This document shows, one piece after another, positions 41,130-50,691 of a DNA stretch of 64,000 nt. This stretch comes from VRUE01 sp963812335 (lineage in GTDB: Bacteria > Actinomycetota > Thermoleophilia > Solirubrobacterales > 70-9), in contig CAWEUU010000005.1 of the NCBI GenBank assembly GCA_963812335.1, forward strand, positions 248,001 through 312,000. The letters run 5' to 3'. How positions within the stretch are numbered: position 1 is the first letter of the stretch; each line of letters opens with the position of its first letter. Below the pieces are notes generated by a model. The model was not told the DNA's origin, did no database searches, and saw only the letters and a program-made list of their open reading frames with translations. The position numbers and the translations under genes were made by a program.

Positions 41130-42566
41130 CTACCGCGAGGCCAGCTCGAACATCGATGTGGCGGCGGTGGAGGGCAGCACGGTTTCGAGCAGGTTGACGT
41201 GGCGATGTTCGAAATGGTTGGCATGGGAATCACGACGGATCACCGGCAGATCCGATCGTAGCCCGCGTTTCAAGCGGGAGAGGGCGGACTCGAGTACCTC
41301 CTCGGGGAGCGGTGGAGGCGGCTTGCGACGGTCGGCAGGAACGTCGACCGTCGTTTCGGGGTTGAGCGGCGCGGACATCTCCAGCAGCCGCGCGAGGCCG
41401 CGCGTGCGCACGGCCAGGGCTGCGAAAGGTGGATCGGGTCGGTCGCGTCGTCGTCGCGGGCGCGGTGGAGCCGTGGCGAAGCGTAACTCGACGACGCTGT
41501 GGTCGTGGACCTCGAGCTGCAGCCGGAGCAGGACCTCCGCCAGCTTGCCGTCGGCTTCGAGCCACTCGATCGTTGCCCCGGTCGTCAGGACTGAGATCGC
41601 CGGCATGTGAGCGGCGAGCGGTGCGGCGTCCGGGGCCACGCTGCGCGGGCGCAGGAAGCTGTCCAGCGGTACCCGGTGTGGCTCTAGGTCGCAGGCCGCG
41701 GTTAGCAGGACGTCACCCACGTCGCAGCGGATCAGGCCGAAGCGCGGAGCCTCCACGTGCTCGCGACGGGCCAGCTCGCCCGGCCGGTAGGCGGCCGAGT
41801 GGCGTCGTCGCAGCCCGGCTTCGAGCTCTGCCGTATGGCTTTGCGCCTCGGTCAGCATCGAGCTCACGCGGCGGCGGTAGCGGAAGCCGCAGCGCCCGGC
41901 GTGGACGCCCCGGAATCCGGCGAGGCTTGCCCGCAGGAAGAACTCCCAGTCCTCGAAGCCGGCGGTCATCGTCGCGTCGAACTCGACCCCCGCATCGAAC
42001 ACCGCCCGCCGGATCAGGCTGCCGGCGTCGGACTGGTTGGCGAAAAGCTGCCGGTAGGTGAGGTAGGGGTCGGGCATCCTCCATTCGCCTTCCTCGGCGC
42101 CGAAGAACTCCAGCGTCGGCGAGGCCCATGCCGCCTCGGGGTGCTCGGCCAGCGTCGCGCGGAGATCGGCAAGGGTGCCCGGCGAGAGCATGTTGTCGGC
42201 GTCGAGCGGGAAGATCGCCTCGAGCTGGGGCCAGCGAGCGAAAGCCCGCCGGATGCCGGCGTTGCGGGCTGCGGAGAGTCCCGCATTCGGCTGGTGCAGG
42301 TAGGCGACGCGCTCCGGCTCGGCGTCGCGCAGGGTACGTCCGATGCGGTCGGTCTCGGGGTCGGGGCAGCCGTCGTTGACGATGACGATGCCGACGCCGG
42401 CCTCGATCCGCTGCTCGAGCGCCGAGGCGACCGCGGCGGCGAGGTACTGCGCCTGGCGGTAGACCGGGATCACCACGGCGATGCGCGTCGTTGGGGGTGG
42501 CCCAGGGCCTACGCGGTGGCGGGTATTGGCCGGTAACCCAGGCCTCGCCGGTTCCTGGTCACGCAC
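41130..42566 (-). CDS. Glycosyltransferase family 2
   Basis: A GT-A glycosyltransferase of about 450-479 aa. The domain begins RIAVVIPVYRQAQYLAAAV, followed by IVIVNDGCPD, FPLDADNMLSPG (DxD-like) and TAGFEDWEFFLRASL. A C-terminal region of about 200 residues has no assigned domain. The start is uncertain: GTG 42566 overlaps the preceding gene by 58 bp, while GTG 42476 removes the first strand residues; no ATG fits. The long frame further upstream to 43052 is antisense-like shadow over the PP-loop gene. Confidence 0.8.
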   Translation of the reverse strand: MRDQEPARPGLPANTRHRVGPGPPPTTRIAVVIPVYRQAQYLAAAVASALEQRIEAGVGIVIVNDGCPDPETDRIGRTLRDAEPERVAYLHQPNAGLSAARNAGIRRAFARWPQLEAIFPLDADNMLSPGTLADLRATLAEHPEAAWASPTLEFFGAEEGEWRMPDPYLTYRQLFANQSDAGSLIRRAVFDAGVEFDATMTAGFEDWEFFLRASLAGFRGVHAGRCGFRYRRRVSSMLTEAQSHTAELEAGLRRRHSAAYRPGELARREHVEAPRFGLIRCDVGDVLLTAACDLEPHRVPLDSFLRPRSVAPDAAPLAAHMPAISVLTTGATIEWLEADGKLAEVLLRLQLEVHDHSVVELRFATAPPRPRRRRDRPDPPFAALAVRTRGLARLLEMSAPLNPETTVDVPADRRKPPPPLPEEVLESALSRLKRGLRSDLPVIRRDSHANHFEHRHVNLLETVLPSTAATSMFELASR

Positions 42567-43633
42567 GCTTCGAGCACGCTCTCGAGATCGGGCCTGCGCG
42601 CCGCTCGCGCCGCGTCGAGCGCGTCTTCCCAGAGCCTCAACGCGACCGGATGCTCGATTTCCACCTCGGCGAGCGGTGCGATGTCCATCTCCTGCGGAAA
42701 GGTGACAATCGGACCGCGCATCCCGAGCGCCTCCAGGGTGATCATCGTCACCAGGCACTTGCGGCAGCGGCCGCAGTTGTAGGCTTCGTCGTGATTCAGC
42801 CAGCAGACCCGCAGCGTCTGCTGCACGGCCGGATGGCCGGCGATCGCCGCGGTGCGCTCGACCCGGCTGCGGCGCCCCCCGTCGTCGACTATCTCGAGGT
42901 TCTCGGTGCTCCAGAGCCGGTCGACGAGCAGGTTCGATCCCATCGGCGCCTGCGTTTCGTAATCCGAGTCGCCGGCGATCAGCACGCGGTCGAAGAGCGG
43001 CTCGAAGAAGAGTGCCACGGCGGCCGCTGCGGTGCCGAAGGAGGCGCTCCACTGCGCAAGCGGCTCGGTGAACTGCCTGAGGTTGGTCTCGACCACGTGC
43101 AGGGGTAGGTCGACCTCGGCGGCAGCCCAGCGCATCCTCGCCTCGACTTCGTCGGCCAGGGCGAGCTGATCTCTGTCCGAGTAGAGCAGGTCGAAGCCAC
43201 GTACGAAGATCAGGTCGGTGACCTCGGGATGATCGAGGACCGTCGCCCAGGAGTCGACGCCGCCGCTGAGGAAGGTCGCCACCCGTCCGGTCGGGACGCG
43301 CTCCCGGGCACGGTCGGGCTGGGCCAGCAGCTCGACCTCCTGCAGCGGCGGTTCGCCGAATGTCCAGGCGCGCGACCAGGCTCGTTGAATCGCCTGAAAC
43401 GCGACCTGTTCCCGCATCAGCTTGGGGCTGAGTGGCTCGCTGATCTCGAGCCGGCCGCCGAAGCGCATCGCCGGCATCAGGCAGACCGCGAGCGCGGCAT
43501 CGGCCGTGGGGGTCACCGGCGACTCGGTGCGGATCCAGACCCTCTGCGCGCGATCGCCGATCTGCGCCTCAAAGGAGAGTTCCCCGGGGGTCATCTCAAA
43601 GTCGGCGATCTCATGGTGCAGCTGGCTCGCCAT
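42509..43633 (-). CDS. PP-loop (SGGVDS) ATPase-like protein with Cys-rich C-terminus, glycan cluster
   Basis: A 374-aa protein that I cannot name. It has an N-terminal beta-rich part, then ATFLSGGVDSWATVL, the PP-loop that activates substrates by adenylation (as in QueC, asparagine synthetase, tRNA thiolases), and a C-terminal NCGRCRKCLVTMITL cysteine motif likely to hold zinc. Between them lie LIFVRGFDLLYSDRD and GDSDYETQAPMGSN. Similar PP-loop proteins occur in polysaccharide clusters. First gene of the operon PP-loop/GT2/pyruvyltransferase/PPTase. It might amidate or otherwise modify a sugar or lipid carrier; this is a guess. Confidence 0.6.
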   Translation of the reverse strand: MASQLHHEIADFEMTPGELSFEAQIGDRAQRVWIRTESPVTPTADAALAVCLMPAMRFGGRLEISEPLSPKLMREQVAFQAIQRAWSRAWTFGEPPLQEVELLAQPDRARERVPTGRVATFLSGGVDSWATVLDHPEVTDLIFVRGFDLLYSDRDQLALADEVEARMRWAAAEVDLPLHVVETNLRQFTEPLAQWSASFGTAAAAVALFFEPLFDRVLIAGDSDYETQAPMGSNLLVDRLWSTENLEIVDDGGRRSRVERTAAIAGHPAVQQTLRVCWLNHDEAYNCGRCRKCLVTMITLEALGMRGPIVTFPQEMDIAPLAEVEIEHPVALRLWEDALDAARAARRPDLESVLEACVTRNRRGLGYRPIPATA

Positions 43634-43723
43634 GCAATGCCAATCGTTTCAGGTCGATCCAAATCGGACCCGCCTGCGGCAAGAGCCGCGCATTTGTAAG
43701 GTTGCCGACCCGGAGGCAGCGGC

Positions 43724-44452
43724 CTGAGCACCCTCTCGATCGTCATACCCGCCTACAACGAGCAGGCAAGGCTTCCGGCCTTGCTTGATGCTCTGGCGAA
43801 CCAGGCCGAGGCCGCGGTGGCTGATGCCGGCATGGAGTTGGTCGAGGCGCTGGTCGTCGACGACGGCAGCAGCGACCGCACGGCGGCGATCCTCGCGGCC
43901 GGCGCCGAGCAAAATCCGGGCCTGCGCCCGGTGCACGCATACGAGCGGAACCGCGGCAAGGGCGCCGCCTTCGCCGCCGGCGTCGCGCGGGCGCAGGGCG
44001 AGTACGTGCTGCTCGCCGATGTCGACCTCTCGACGCCGCTGAGCGAGCTGGGCAAGCTGGCGGCGGCGGTCCGCGACGGGGCCGACATCGCGATCGGCTC
44101 ACGGGCCGTGCCGGGCGCCGTGGTCGAGCGCGGACCGACCCACCGCAAGTTGCTCGGCAACAGCTTCAACGGCGCCGTGCGCCTGCTCACCGGGCTGCGC
44201 CTGCGCGACACCCAGAACGGCTTCAAGCTGTTCCCGACCGAGCCGGCGCGGCGGCTGCTGGCCGAACAGACCTGTCCCGGCTTCGCCTTCGACGTCGAGC
44301 TGCTGATGCGGGCCGACCGCGAGGGGATGAAGATCGCCGAGGTGCCGATTCTCTACCTGCACGACCCACGCTCCAGCGTCCGGGTCGGCTCCGCCGGACT
44401 GCAGATGCTGCATGACATCAGCGGCCTCGCGTACCGTCTGCGCCGCTCATGA
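43724..44452 (+). CDS. Dolichyl/undecaprenyl-phosphate glucosyl- or mannosyltransferase-like GT2 (CTG start)
   Basis: A 242-aa GT2 protein that puts a sugar on a polyprenyl phosphate (Alg5/DPM1 class). Motifs: LSIVIPAYNEQARLP, VVDDGSSDRT, RNRGKGAAFAAG, LADVDLSTP (DxD) and RDTQNGFKLF. No ATG or GTG precedes the first strand after the in-frame stop at 43697-43699. A CTG at 43724 lies 7 nt after GGAGG (43712-43716), an ideal spacing, so I take CTG as start; the TTG at 43781 would remove the UDP/GDP-binding strand. The stop overlaps the next gene (ATGA). Confidence 0.82.
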   Translation: MSTLSIVIPAYNEQARLPALLDALANQAEAAVADAGMELVEALVVDDGSSDRTAAILAAGAEQNPGLRPVHAYERNRGKGAAFAAGVARAQGEYVLLADVDLSTPLSELGKLAAAVRDGADIAIGSRAVPGAVVERGPTHRKLLGNSFNGAVRLLTGLRLRDTQNGFKLFPTEPARRLLAEQTCPGFAFDVELLMRADREGMKIAEVPILYLHDPRSSVRVGSAGLQMLHDISGLAYRLRRS

Positions 44453-46353
44453 GTCGCTGGAAAGACCCGGCGCTACAGGCGATCGGCCTCTACGCGATCG
44501 TCGCGATGGCCGCCGCCGTCGCCGCCTACTTCACCCTCTTCACCCTGTTCGCGCCCTACGACGACGAGGGCACGCTGCTGGTCACGTTGCAGGCCTTCGC
44601 CCACGGCGACACCCTCTACAGCGACGTCTACTCGCCCTACGGCCCCTTCTACCATGAGCTTTTCGGCGGCCTCTTCGCGCTCTCCGGCCAGGACGTGACG
44701 ACCGATGCCAGCCGCACGATCGTGCTCGTCCTCTGGCTCGCCACCAGCTTCCTCTACGGTGCCGCCGCGCAGCGCCTGACCGGGCGTCTGCTGCTCGGCG
44801 TCACGGCGATGATCGCCGCCTTCGGCGCGCTCTTCGTGCTCGCCGGCGAGCCGATGCACCCGCAGGTGCTCTGCGTGCTGCTGCTCGGCGCCTTCACCCT
44901 GCTTGCCGTCTTCGGGCCCGGGCGCCGCGCCGTCTGGATGGGCGCGGGCGCGGGCGCCCTGCTCGCCGCGCTGGCGCTGACCAAGCTCAACCTCGGCGTC
45001 TTCGCGGTGGCCGCGGTCATCCTCGCCGCGGTGCTCGTGCACGAGCCGCTGTGGCGACGGCGCTGGCTGCGCTGGCCGGCGATCGCCGCCTTCCTGGCGA
45101 TGCCGCTGGCGCTGACTGCGCGCGACCTCTCGGTCGGCTGGGTGCGCGATCTGGCGGCGGCCGAGACACTGGCGATCGCGGCGATCGTGCTCGCCGCCTG
45201 GTCGCTGCGCCCGCAGCGGGGCGAGGCGGGCGACGGCACGGGCCGCTGGCTGCTCGGCGCCGTCGCCGGATTCCTCGCGGCCTCGGTCGCGATCCTGCTG
45301 GCGATCGTCCTCAACGGCTCCGCGCCGGCCGACATCTACGACGGCGTCGTCACCGAGGCGATGCGGGTGCGCGAGGTCAACATGACCGAATTCCCCTCGA
45401 CTCCGGCTGCGGTCGACTGGGCGCTCGCCGCCGTCGCCGGAGCGGCCCTCGGCGTGCGCCTGCGCGGCGGTGGCGACGGGGCTCCCTCGATTTGGCCGGG
45501 GCTGCTGCGGGGCGCGGCGGGCTTGACGATCTGGCTTGCGCTCGCCGGCATCGTCCCGGTCGCTCTCAACCCCTCGGCGGGTAACCCGGACTCGCTCCCG
45601 GCGGTCCTGGCCTGGGTCGCCGTGCTTGCCCCGGCGGGCGCCCCCGAGTCGCCGTTCAAGCGATTCCTGCGCGTGATGCTGCCGGCGCTGGCGGTCGCCG
45701 AGACGCTGCAGGTCTACCCGGTTGCCGGCAGCCAGATGGGGATCGCCGCGCTCGCCTACGTCCCGGTCGGCGCGCTCTGTCTCGCCGACGGCCTCGCCGG
45801 GTTGCGCCGCTGGAGCGAGGCCCGCGGGGGGTTGGCGCTGGCGCGTTTCGGCGTCGTCGTCGGCATCCTCAGCGCCGCCGTCGCCGCCGATTTCGCGCTC
45901 AACTCGATCGCCCGCCCGGCGGCGAACGGGATCATCAACTACCGCGACCGGGTGCCGCTGCCCTTCCCGGGCGCCGGCCAGCTGCGCCTGCCGGCTGACG
46001 AAGTCGAGACCTACGCCCGCCTGGTCGAGCTGCTGCAGAGCAACCGCTGCAGCAGCTTCATCGGCTATCCGAACATCGACAGTCTCTACATCTGGTCGGG
46101 GATCGAAGCGCCACCGCCGCAGGCCCCGGGCGCCTGGATCGAGGCGCTCGACGCCGAGCGCCAGCAGCGCGTCGTCGACGAGCTGCGCGCCACGCCACGG
46201 CCCTGCGCGATCCGCAGCGACGCCCGGGCCGAACTCTGGCTGACCGGCGAGCCACCCCCCGACCGGCCCCTGACCCGCTACATCCTCGATGAGTTCGAGC
46301 CGGTCGAGGAGGTTGGCGAATTCCAGTTCATGCTGCCGGCCGCGGAGCGGTGA
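44449..46353 (+). CDS. GT-C-type membrane glycosyltransferase (ArnT/PMT-like)
   Basis: A 634-aa integral membrane protein with about 12 hydrophobic segments. The first periplasmic loop has APYDDEGTLL, where the Asp-Asp/Glu is the usual GT-C catalytic motif, followed by YSDVYSPYGPFYH. The C-terminal soluble part (about 500-634) is periplasmic. Enzymes of this class take sugar from a polyprenyl-phosphate donor, which fits the polyprenyl-P glycosyltransferase coded just upstream with ATGA overlap. It overlaps the next membrane protein gene in GTGA. Confidence 0.82.
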   Translation: MSRWKDPALQAIGLYAIVAMAAAVAAYFTLFTLFAPYDDEGTLLVTLQAFAHGDTLYSDVYSPYGPFYHELFGGLFALSGQDVTTDASRTIVLVLWLATSFLYGAAAQRLTGRLLLGVTAMIAAFGALFVLAGEPMHPQVLCVLLLGAFTLLAVFGPGRRAVWMGAGAGALLAALALTKLNLGVFAVAAVILAAVLVHEPLWRRRWLRWPAIAAFLAMPLALTARDLSVGWVRDLAAAETLAIAAIVLAAWSLRPQRGEAGDGTGRWLLGAVAGFLAASVAILLAIVLNGSAPADIYDGVVTEAMRVREVNMTEFPSTPAAVDWALAAVAGAALGVRLRGGGDGAPSIWPGLLRGAAGLTIWLALAGIVPVALNPSAGNPDSLPAVLAWVAVLAPAGAPESPFKRFLRVMLPALAVAETLQVYPVAGSQMGIAALAYVPVGALCLADGLAGLRRWSEARGGLALARFGVVVGILSAAVAADFALNSIARPAANGIINYRDRVPLPFPGAGQLRLPADEVETYARLVELLQSNRCSSFIGYPNIDSLYIWSGIEAPPPQAPGAWIEALDAERQQRVVDELRATPRPCAIRSDARAELWLTGEPPPDRPLTRYILDEFEPVEEVGEFQFMLPAAER

Positions 46354-48110
46354 GGACGAGGGCGCCGGGCGGGGCGGACCGCGAGCGGCTCGCCTGGGCC
46401 GGCCTGGGACTGGCGATGGCGCTCGCCGCGGCGCTGCTGCTCTGGGAGGGGCGAGGCCTGACCCTGTTCGTCGACGAGTGGTTCTTCGGCTACCTCGCCC
46501 GTCAGGACTTCACTCTGACGACGCTGCTCGAACCCGACAACGGCCATCTCGCGGTGCTGCCGATCCTGATCACGCGCGCCTCGCTGGAGCTGTTCGGCGC
46601 CGACACCGCGCTGCCGCTGCGGCTCGTCGCGGTCGTCACCCATCTCTCCATGGGGCTGATGCTGTTCGTACTCCTGCGCCGCTCGCTCGGCGCCGTCTCG
46701 GCGCTGGCCCCCGCCGTGCTCTTCCTCTTCCTCGGCGCCGCCGTCGACATCCTCGTCGGCTCACACGCGCTGCCGATCGAGCTCTCGGCGGCGACCGGCC
46801 TCGCCGCCTGGTTGGCGCTCGGGCGGAAGAAACCGGGCTGGGACGTCGCCGCGGCGCTGCTTCTCGTCGCCGGCATCGCCTCCAACGGCTTCGCCCTGCC
46901 GTTCATCGCCGGCGCCGCGGCGATCGTCTGGCTCGATCGCGATTCGGGACGGCGCCGGCAGTGGGTGGTCGCCCTGCCGCTGGCGCTCTACGCGCTCTGG
47001 CGGCTGACCGAGGGCAGCGGCCAGGAGAGCGACTTCGCGATCGCCAACCTCGCTGGCCTGCCGGCCTTCGCCTTCGACTCGCTGGCGGCCGAGCTCGCCG
47101 CGCTGACGGGCCTGTTCCGCGAAGCCGGCGGCACCGACAACGTCTTCCAACTCGCCCCCGGCCAGGCGCTCGCCGGGGCGCTGCTGGTAGCGGTCGGCGC
47201 CGCCGTGACCGGCTGGGGATACCGTCCGCCGCGCGCGGCGATCCCGCCGCTGGTCGCGCTGCTGACCCTCTGGCTCGCCACCGGCATGGTCGCCAGCCCG
47301 GCCCGCCAGCCGGAGGTCGCCCGCTACATCTACTCCGGCGTCGTCCTGCTGCTGCTCGTCGCCGGGCCCGCGATCGCCGCCTCGGCGGCGGCGCGGCGCG
47401 GGGCCGTGGCGCTGACCTGCGTCTGCCTGATCGGCCTGATCCCCAACCTGAAGGCGATCCGCGACGGCGGCGTCTTCTTTCGCGAGCAGTCGAACCAGGA
47501 CCGCGCCGTGCTCGGCGCCGCCGACCTGCTCGGTCCCACGGCGGCGGACGCCCTGATCGAGGCCGAGGCCGAACTGCCGGCCGGCGGTTACGCCGATCTG
47601 CCCTTCTCTTTGTCCGTCTACCGGGCGGCGAAGGAGAGCTTCGGCACGCCCGCCTACTCGCTCGCCGATCTGCGCGCCGCGGGCGCCGCCGCGCGCGAGG
47701 GGGCCGACCTGCTGCTCGCACGCGGGCTGCCGGTCGAGCTACTCCCGGCAACTACCGCGCCGCGGCCGTTGCCGGCCGGCACCAGTATTGGCCAGGAAGG
47801 CGGGCGGCTGAGCTGGCGGGGTGGCTGCGCCAGCTTCGAACCGCTGACCGCTTCCGCGCAGATGCTGCTGCCGGTGCCCCTCGGGGGGCTCTGGATCGAG
47901 CCGCAGACGGGCGCGCCCGTCGCGGTCGGCCTACGCCGCTTCGGCGATGCCTACGCGGTCGGCTTCGAGGCGCTCGGCGGCCGCGCCGCGGAAGTGCGCC
48001 TGCCCGACGCCCGGGCGGCACGCGGTTGGCAGGCCCAACTGCAGCCGAAGCAGCCTGTGCGCGTCTGCGCCCGCGGCACGGGCGAGTCGGGCGCGAAGGG
48101 GGGCCAATAG
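46350..48110 (+). CDS. Polytopic membrane protein, GT-C-like
   Basis: A 586-aa membrane protein with about ten hydrophobic segments and a C-terminal soluble part. The first outer loop has LTLFVDEWFFGYLARQDF, where Asp-Glu stands in the place of the GT-C acidic motif. I cannot assign a named family but function as a sugar transferase to the cell envelope is likely by analogy and context. GTG start overlaps the preceding TGA. It is followed by a polyprenol-phosphate mannosyltransferase gene after 10 bp. Confidence 0.72.
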   Translation: MRTRAPGGADRERLAWAGLGLAMALAAALLLWEGRGLTLFVDEWFFGYLARQDFTLTTLLEPDNGHLAVLPILITRASLELFGADTALPLRLVAVVTHLSMGLMLFVLLRRSLGAVSALAPAVLFLFLGAAVDILVGSHALPIELSAATGLAAWLALGRKKPGWDVAAALLLVAGIASNGFALPFIAGAAAIVWLDRDSGRRRQWVVALPLALYALWRLTEGSGQESDFAIANLAGLPAFAFDSLAAELAALTGLFREAGGTDNVFQLAPGQALAGALLVAVGAAVTGWGYRPPRAAIPPLVALLTLWLATGMVASPARQPEVARYIYSGVVLLLLVAGPAIAASAAARRGAVALTCVCLIGLIPNLKAIRDGGVFFREQSNQDRAVLGAADLLGPTAADALIEAEAELPAGGYADLPFSLSVYRAAKESFGTPAYSLADLRAAGAAAREGADLLLARGLPVELLPATTAPRPLPAGTSIGQEGGRLSWRGGCASFEPLTASAQMLLPVPLGGLWIEPQTGAPVAVGLRRFGDAYAVGFEALGGRAAEVRLPDARAARGWQAQLQPKQPVRVCARGTGESGAKGGQ

Positions 48111-48120
48111 CATCGCGGCC
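48108..48120 (+). promoter_or_regulatory. -10 box at the polyprenol-phosphate mannosyltransferase start
   Basis: TAGCAT (48108-48113) includes the preceding stop codon and is 7 nt before the ATG at 48121. It suggests an internal leaderless transcript. Confidence 0.4.
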
Positions 48121-48855
48121 ATGCCCGAGAGCGCCTCAACGGGGCCGGCCTGGCTCGTCCTGCCCACCTACAACGAGGCCGGGAACATCGAGCGGCTGGT
48201 TGAGGCGGTGGGGAAGAAGCTGCCGACCTCGGCCCGGATGCTGATCGTCGACGACAACTCACCCGACGGGACCGGCGAGATTGCCGCGCGACTAGCCGAG
48301 GGCGACGAGCGGGTGGCGGTCCTGCATCGCCCGCGCAAGGAAGGTCTCGGCCCCGCCTACATCGCCGGCTTCCGCCGCGCCCTCGCCGAGGGCGCCGGCC
48401 ACGTGCTGGAGATGGACTCCGACTTCTCCCACGACCCCGCCTACCTGCCGCGCCTTCTCGACGCGACCTCGCGAGCCGACCTGGCGCTCGGCTCGCGCTA
48501 CGTCGCCGGCGGTGGGGTGCGTGACTGGAGCGCCCTGCGACGGGCGATCAGCCGCGGCGGTAGCGCCTATGCGCGGCTGGCGCTCGGGGTCCAGGTGCGC
48601 GACCTGACCGGCGGCTTCAAGTGCTTCCGGCGCGAGGTTCTGGAAGCAATCGACCTCGACTCGATCCGCTCGCGCGGTTACGCCTTCCAGATAGAGACCA
48701 CCTACCGCGCGATCCGCAAGGGGTTCGAGGTCGTCGAGGTGCCGATCGTCTTCCGCGATCGTGTCGCCGGCGCCTCGAAGATGAACCGCGCGATCGTCGC
48801 CGAGGCGATCTGGCGCGTGCCGCTGCTGCGCCTCAACGGAGGCGGGTCGCGATGA
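48121..48855 (+). CDS. Polyprenol-phosphate mannosyltransferase (Ppm1/DPM1 family)
   Basis: A 244-aa GT2 enzyme that makes polyprenyl-phosphate-mannose from GDP-mannose for GT-C mannosyltransferases. Motifs: WLVLPTYNEAGNIERL, IVDDNSPDGTG, EMDSDFSHDP (DxD), VRDLTGGFKCFRR and the C-terminal VPIVFRDRVAGASKM. No membrane segments, unlike the fused Lnt-Ppm1 of mycobacteria. It overlaps the next epimerase gene by 4 bp (ATGA). Confidence 0.9.
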   Translation: MPESASTGPAWLVLPTYNEAGNIERLVEAVGKKLPTSARMLIVDDNSPDGTGEIAARLAEGDERVAVLHRPRKEGLGPAYIAGFRRALAEGAGHVLEMDSDFSHDPAYLPRLLDATSRADLALGSRYVAGGGVRDWSALRRAISRGGSAYARLALGVQVRDLTGGFKCFRREVLEAIDLDSIRSRGYAFQIETTYRAIRKGFEVVEVPIVFRDRVAGASKMNRAIVAEAIWRVPLLRLNGGGSR

Positions 48856-49935
48856 GCCGGATCCTGATCACCGGCGGCGCCGGCTTCGTCGGCTCGAACC
48901 TCGCCGTCTCACTCGCCGGCCGTCACCCGGAGTGGGAGGTCGTAGCGCTCGACAACCTCTACCGCCGCGGCTCCGAGCTCAACCTGCCGCGCCTCGAGGC
49001 GGCCGGGGTCGAGTTCGTCAAGGGCGACGTGCGCGAGCCCGGCGACCTCGAGCGCTTCGGTTCACTCGACGGCGCTGATCGAGTGCTCGGCCGAGCCCTC
49101 GGTGATGAGTGGGGTCGACGGCGACACCTCCTACCTGCTGCACACGAACCTCACCGGCGCTTACAACTGCCTCGAGCTGGCCCGCCGCGCCGGCGCCTTC
49201 ATGCTCTTCCTCTCGACCAGCCGCGTCTACCCCGTGGCGCCGCAACTCGAGCTCGCCCTGGAGGAGACCGAGACGCGCTTCGAGCTTGCCGCCGAGCAGC
49301 CGGTCGCCGGCGCCTCGCCCGCCGGGATCTCCGAGGACTTCCCGCTGGGCGGCGCCCGCACTCTCTACGGCACGACGAAGCTCGCGGCCGAGCTGCTGAT
49401 CGAGGAGTACCGCGCCGCCTTCGGCCTGCGCGCGGTCGTCGACCGCTGCGGCGTGATCGCCGGCCCCTGGCAGATGGGCAAGGTCGACCAGGGGGTCTTC
49501 ACCCACTGGATGCTCGCCCACCGCTTCAAGCAGCCGCTCAAGTACATCGGCTTCGGCGGCGCCGGCAAGCAGGTTCGCGACCTGCTCCACGTCGAGGATC
49601 TGGTTGACCTGGTCGAGCGCCAGCTGCTCGCGCCCGAGCAGTGGGACGGGCGCACGGTCAACGTCGGCGGCGGCCGCGAGTGCAGCCTCTCGCTGCGCGA
49701 GACGACGGATATCTGTCGCGAGCTGAGCGGCAACGAGGTGCCGATCGAGCCGGAGCCGGAGACGCGCGCCGGGGACGTCCCCATCTACCTGTCGGACTGC
49801 GCAAGACTGTTCGGCCTTGACGAGTGGCGCCCGCAGCGAAGCGCGCAGCAGGTCCTCGCCGACATCCACGAGTGGATCGCCGGTGACGAGGAGCGGATCG
49901 CGGCGGCCCTGAACATCGACGCCCCCGCGGGGTAG
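48852..49935 (+). CDS. NAD-dependent sugar epimerase/dehydratase (SDR), one frameshift
   Basis: An extended-SDR enzyme, probably a nucleotide-sugar epimerase like CDP-paratose 2-epimerase. From ATG 48852: MSRILITGGAGFVGSNLAVSL (GxxGxxG). An indel near 49070 moves the frame to LIECSAEPSVMSG, then TNLTGAYNCLE, FLSTSRVYP, the catalytic pair in LYGTTKLAAE (Tyr-x3-Lys) and VRDLLHVEDLVDLV. Total about 360 aa. It ends the plus-strand operon; a toxin-antitoxin pair lies next on the other strand. Confidence 0.82.
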
Positions 49936-49953
49936 GCGCTGGCGTCCGTCGCG

Positions 49954-50691
49954 CTACGCCACCAGCAGACGGTAGGCCTGTTCGGCCGCTGAGAGCTCGG
50001 TGACGGAGAAGAGATCGCTCAGGGCGTCGTCGTCGAAGGCGAGCAGCGCTCCGATCTCCCGCAGCCATTTCTTCTCATTCCCCCTGAACTCTTCGGCCAC
50101 TGTCCTCGGATCCTCAACGAAGCCGAGGAGGCGAATCAGATCCTGTCGGTCGGACTCGAACTTGCCCCGCTTCTTTGCCACGACGCGAGCCTTGATCAGG
50201 ATCGCGCCCAGCAGATTGGGTCGCCGCACCTTGACCGGCTCTCCCCCTGCGAGCGAGACGCGCACGACCTCGCTTCGCGCCAGGGCCTGGGTGCCGCCGG
50301 GGACTTGGAAGGTCGTGTATTTCCCGAGCGTTTTTGGATCCTTGCGAACGCCCTCTGAGCCGAGGATCTCGATGATCGATTCGTCGACCTCAAATCTGTA
50401 GCCGAGGTTCTCGTTGTTGAGCGGTGGCGTAGCCATCCTCCCTCCGCGCTGCTTCAGCATCTCGGCGATGCGCACGGTCATCGACGGTCGGCGGCGGGAG
50501 TCGCCGAGAAAGTCGACATCGTCCGTGAGGCGTGAGCTTCTGTTGCGCTCGAACGCGTGCAACTGAACCATCAGGCCACCGACCAGAGTCCAGCGGTCGT
50601 CAGCGCCGAAGTCATGGGCAAGCTCGAGCGCGCTCTCCCAGAGGCGCCTGGCCTCGGCGGTCGGGGGGTCGATCTCGATTACGGCGTTCAA
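49954..50691 (-). CDS. Nucleotidyltransferase-fold toxin (AbiEii/DUF-type)
   Basis: A 245-aa protein with a minimal nucleotidyltransferase core: Gly38-Gly39 in TLVGGLMVQLH and Asp58-x-Asp60 in RLTDDVDFLGD. The rest (about 90-245) is helical and variable. It overlaps the upstream HTH gene by 4 bp (ATGA), the antitoxin-toxin order. Such pairs work in phage defence or plasmid stability. It cuts into the glycan gene cluster and is less conserved than its surroundings, which points to gain by transfer. Confidence 0.72.
   Translation of the reverse strand: MNAVIEIDPPTAEARRLWESALELAHDFGADDRWTLVGGLMVQLHAFERNRSSRLTDDVDFLGDSRRRPSMTVRIAEMLKQRGGRMATPPLNNENLGYRFEVDESIIEILGSEGVRKDPKTLGKYTTFQVPGGTQALARSEVVRVSLAGGEPVKVRRPNLLGAILIKARVVAKKRGKFESDRQDLIRLLGFVEDPRTVAEEFRGNEKKWLREIGALLAFDDDALSDLFSVTELSAAEQAYRLLVA

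Noticed and set aside
41130..43052. A 640-aa glycosyltransferase
   Set aside because: The first ~160 residues are Arg-rich nonsense in the shadow of the PP-loop gene; the GT2 domain begins near 42490.
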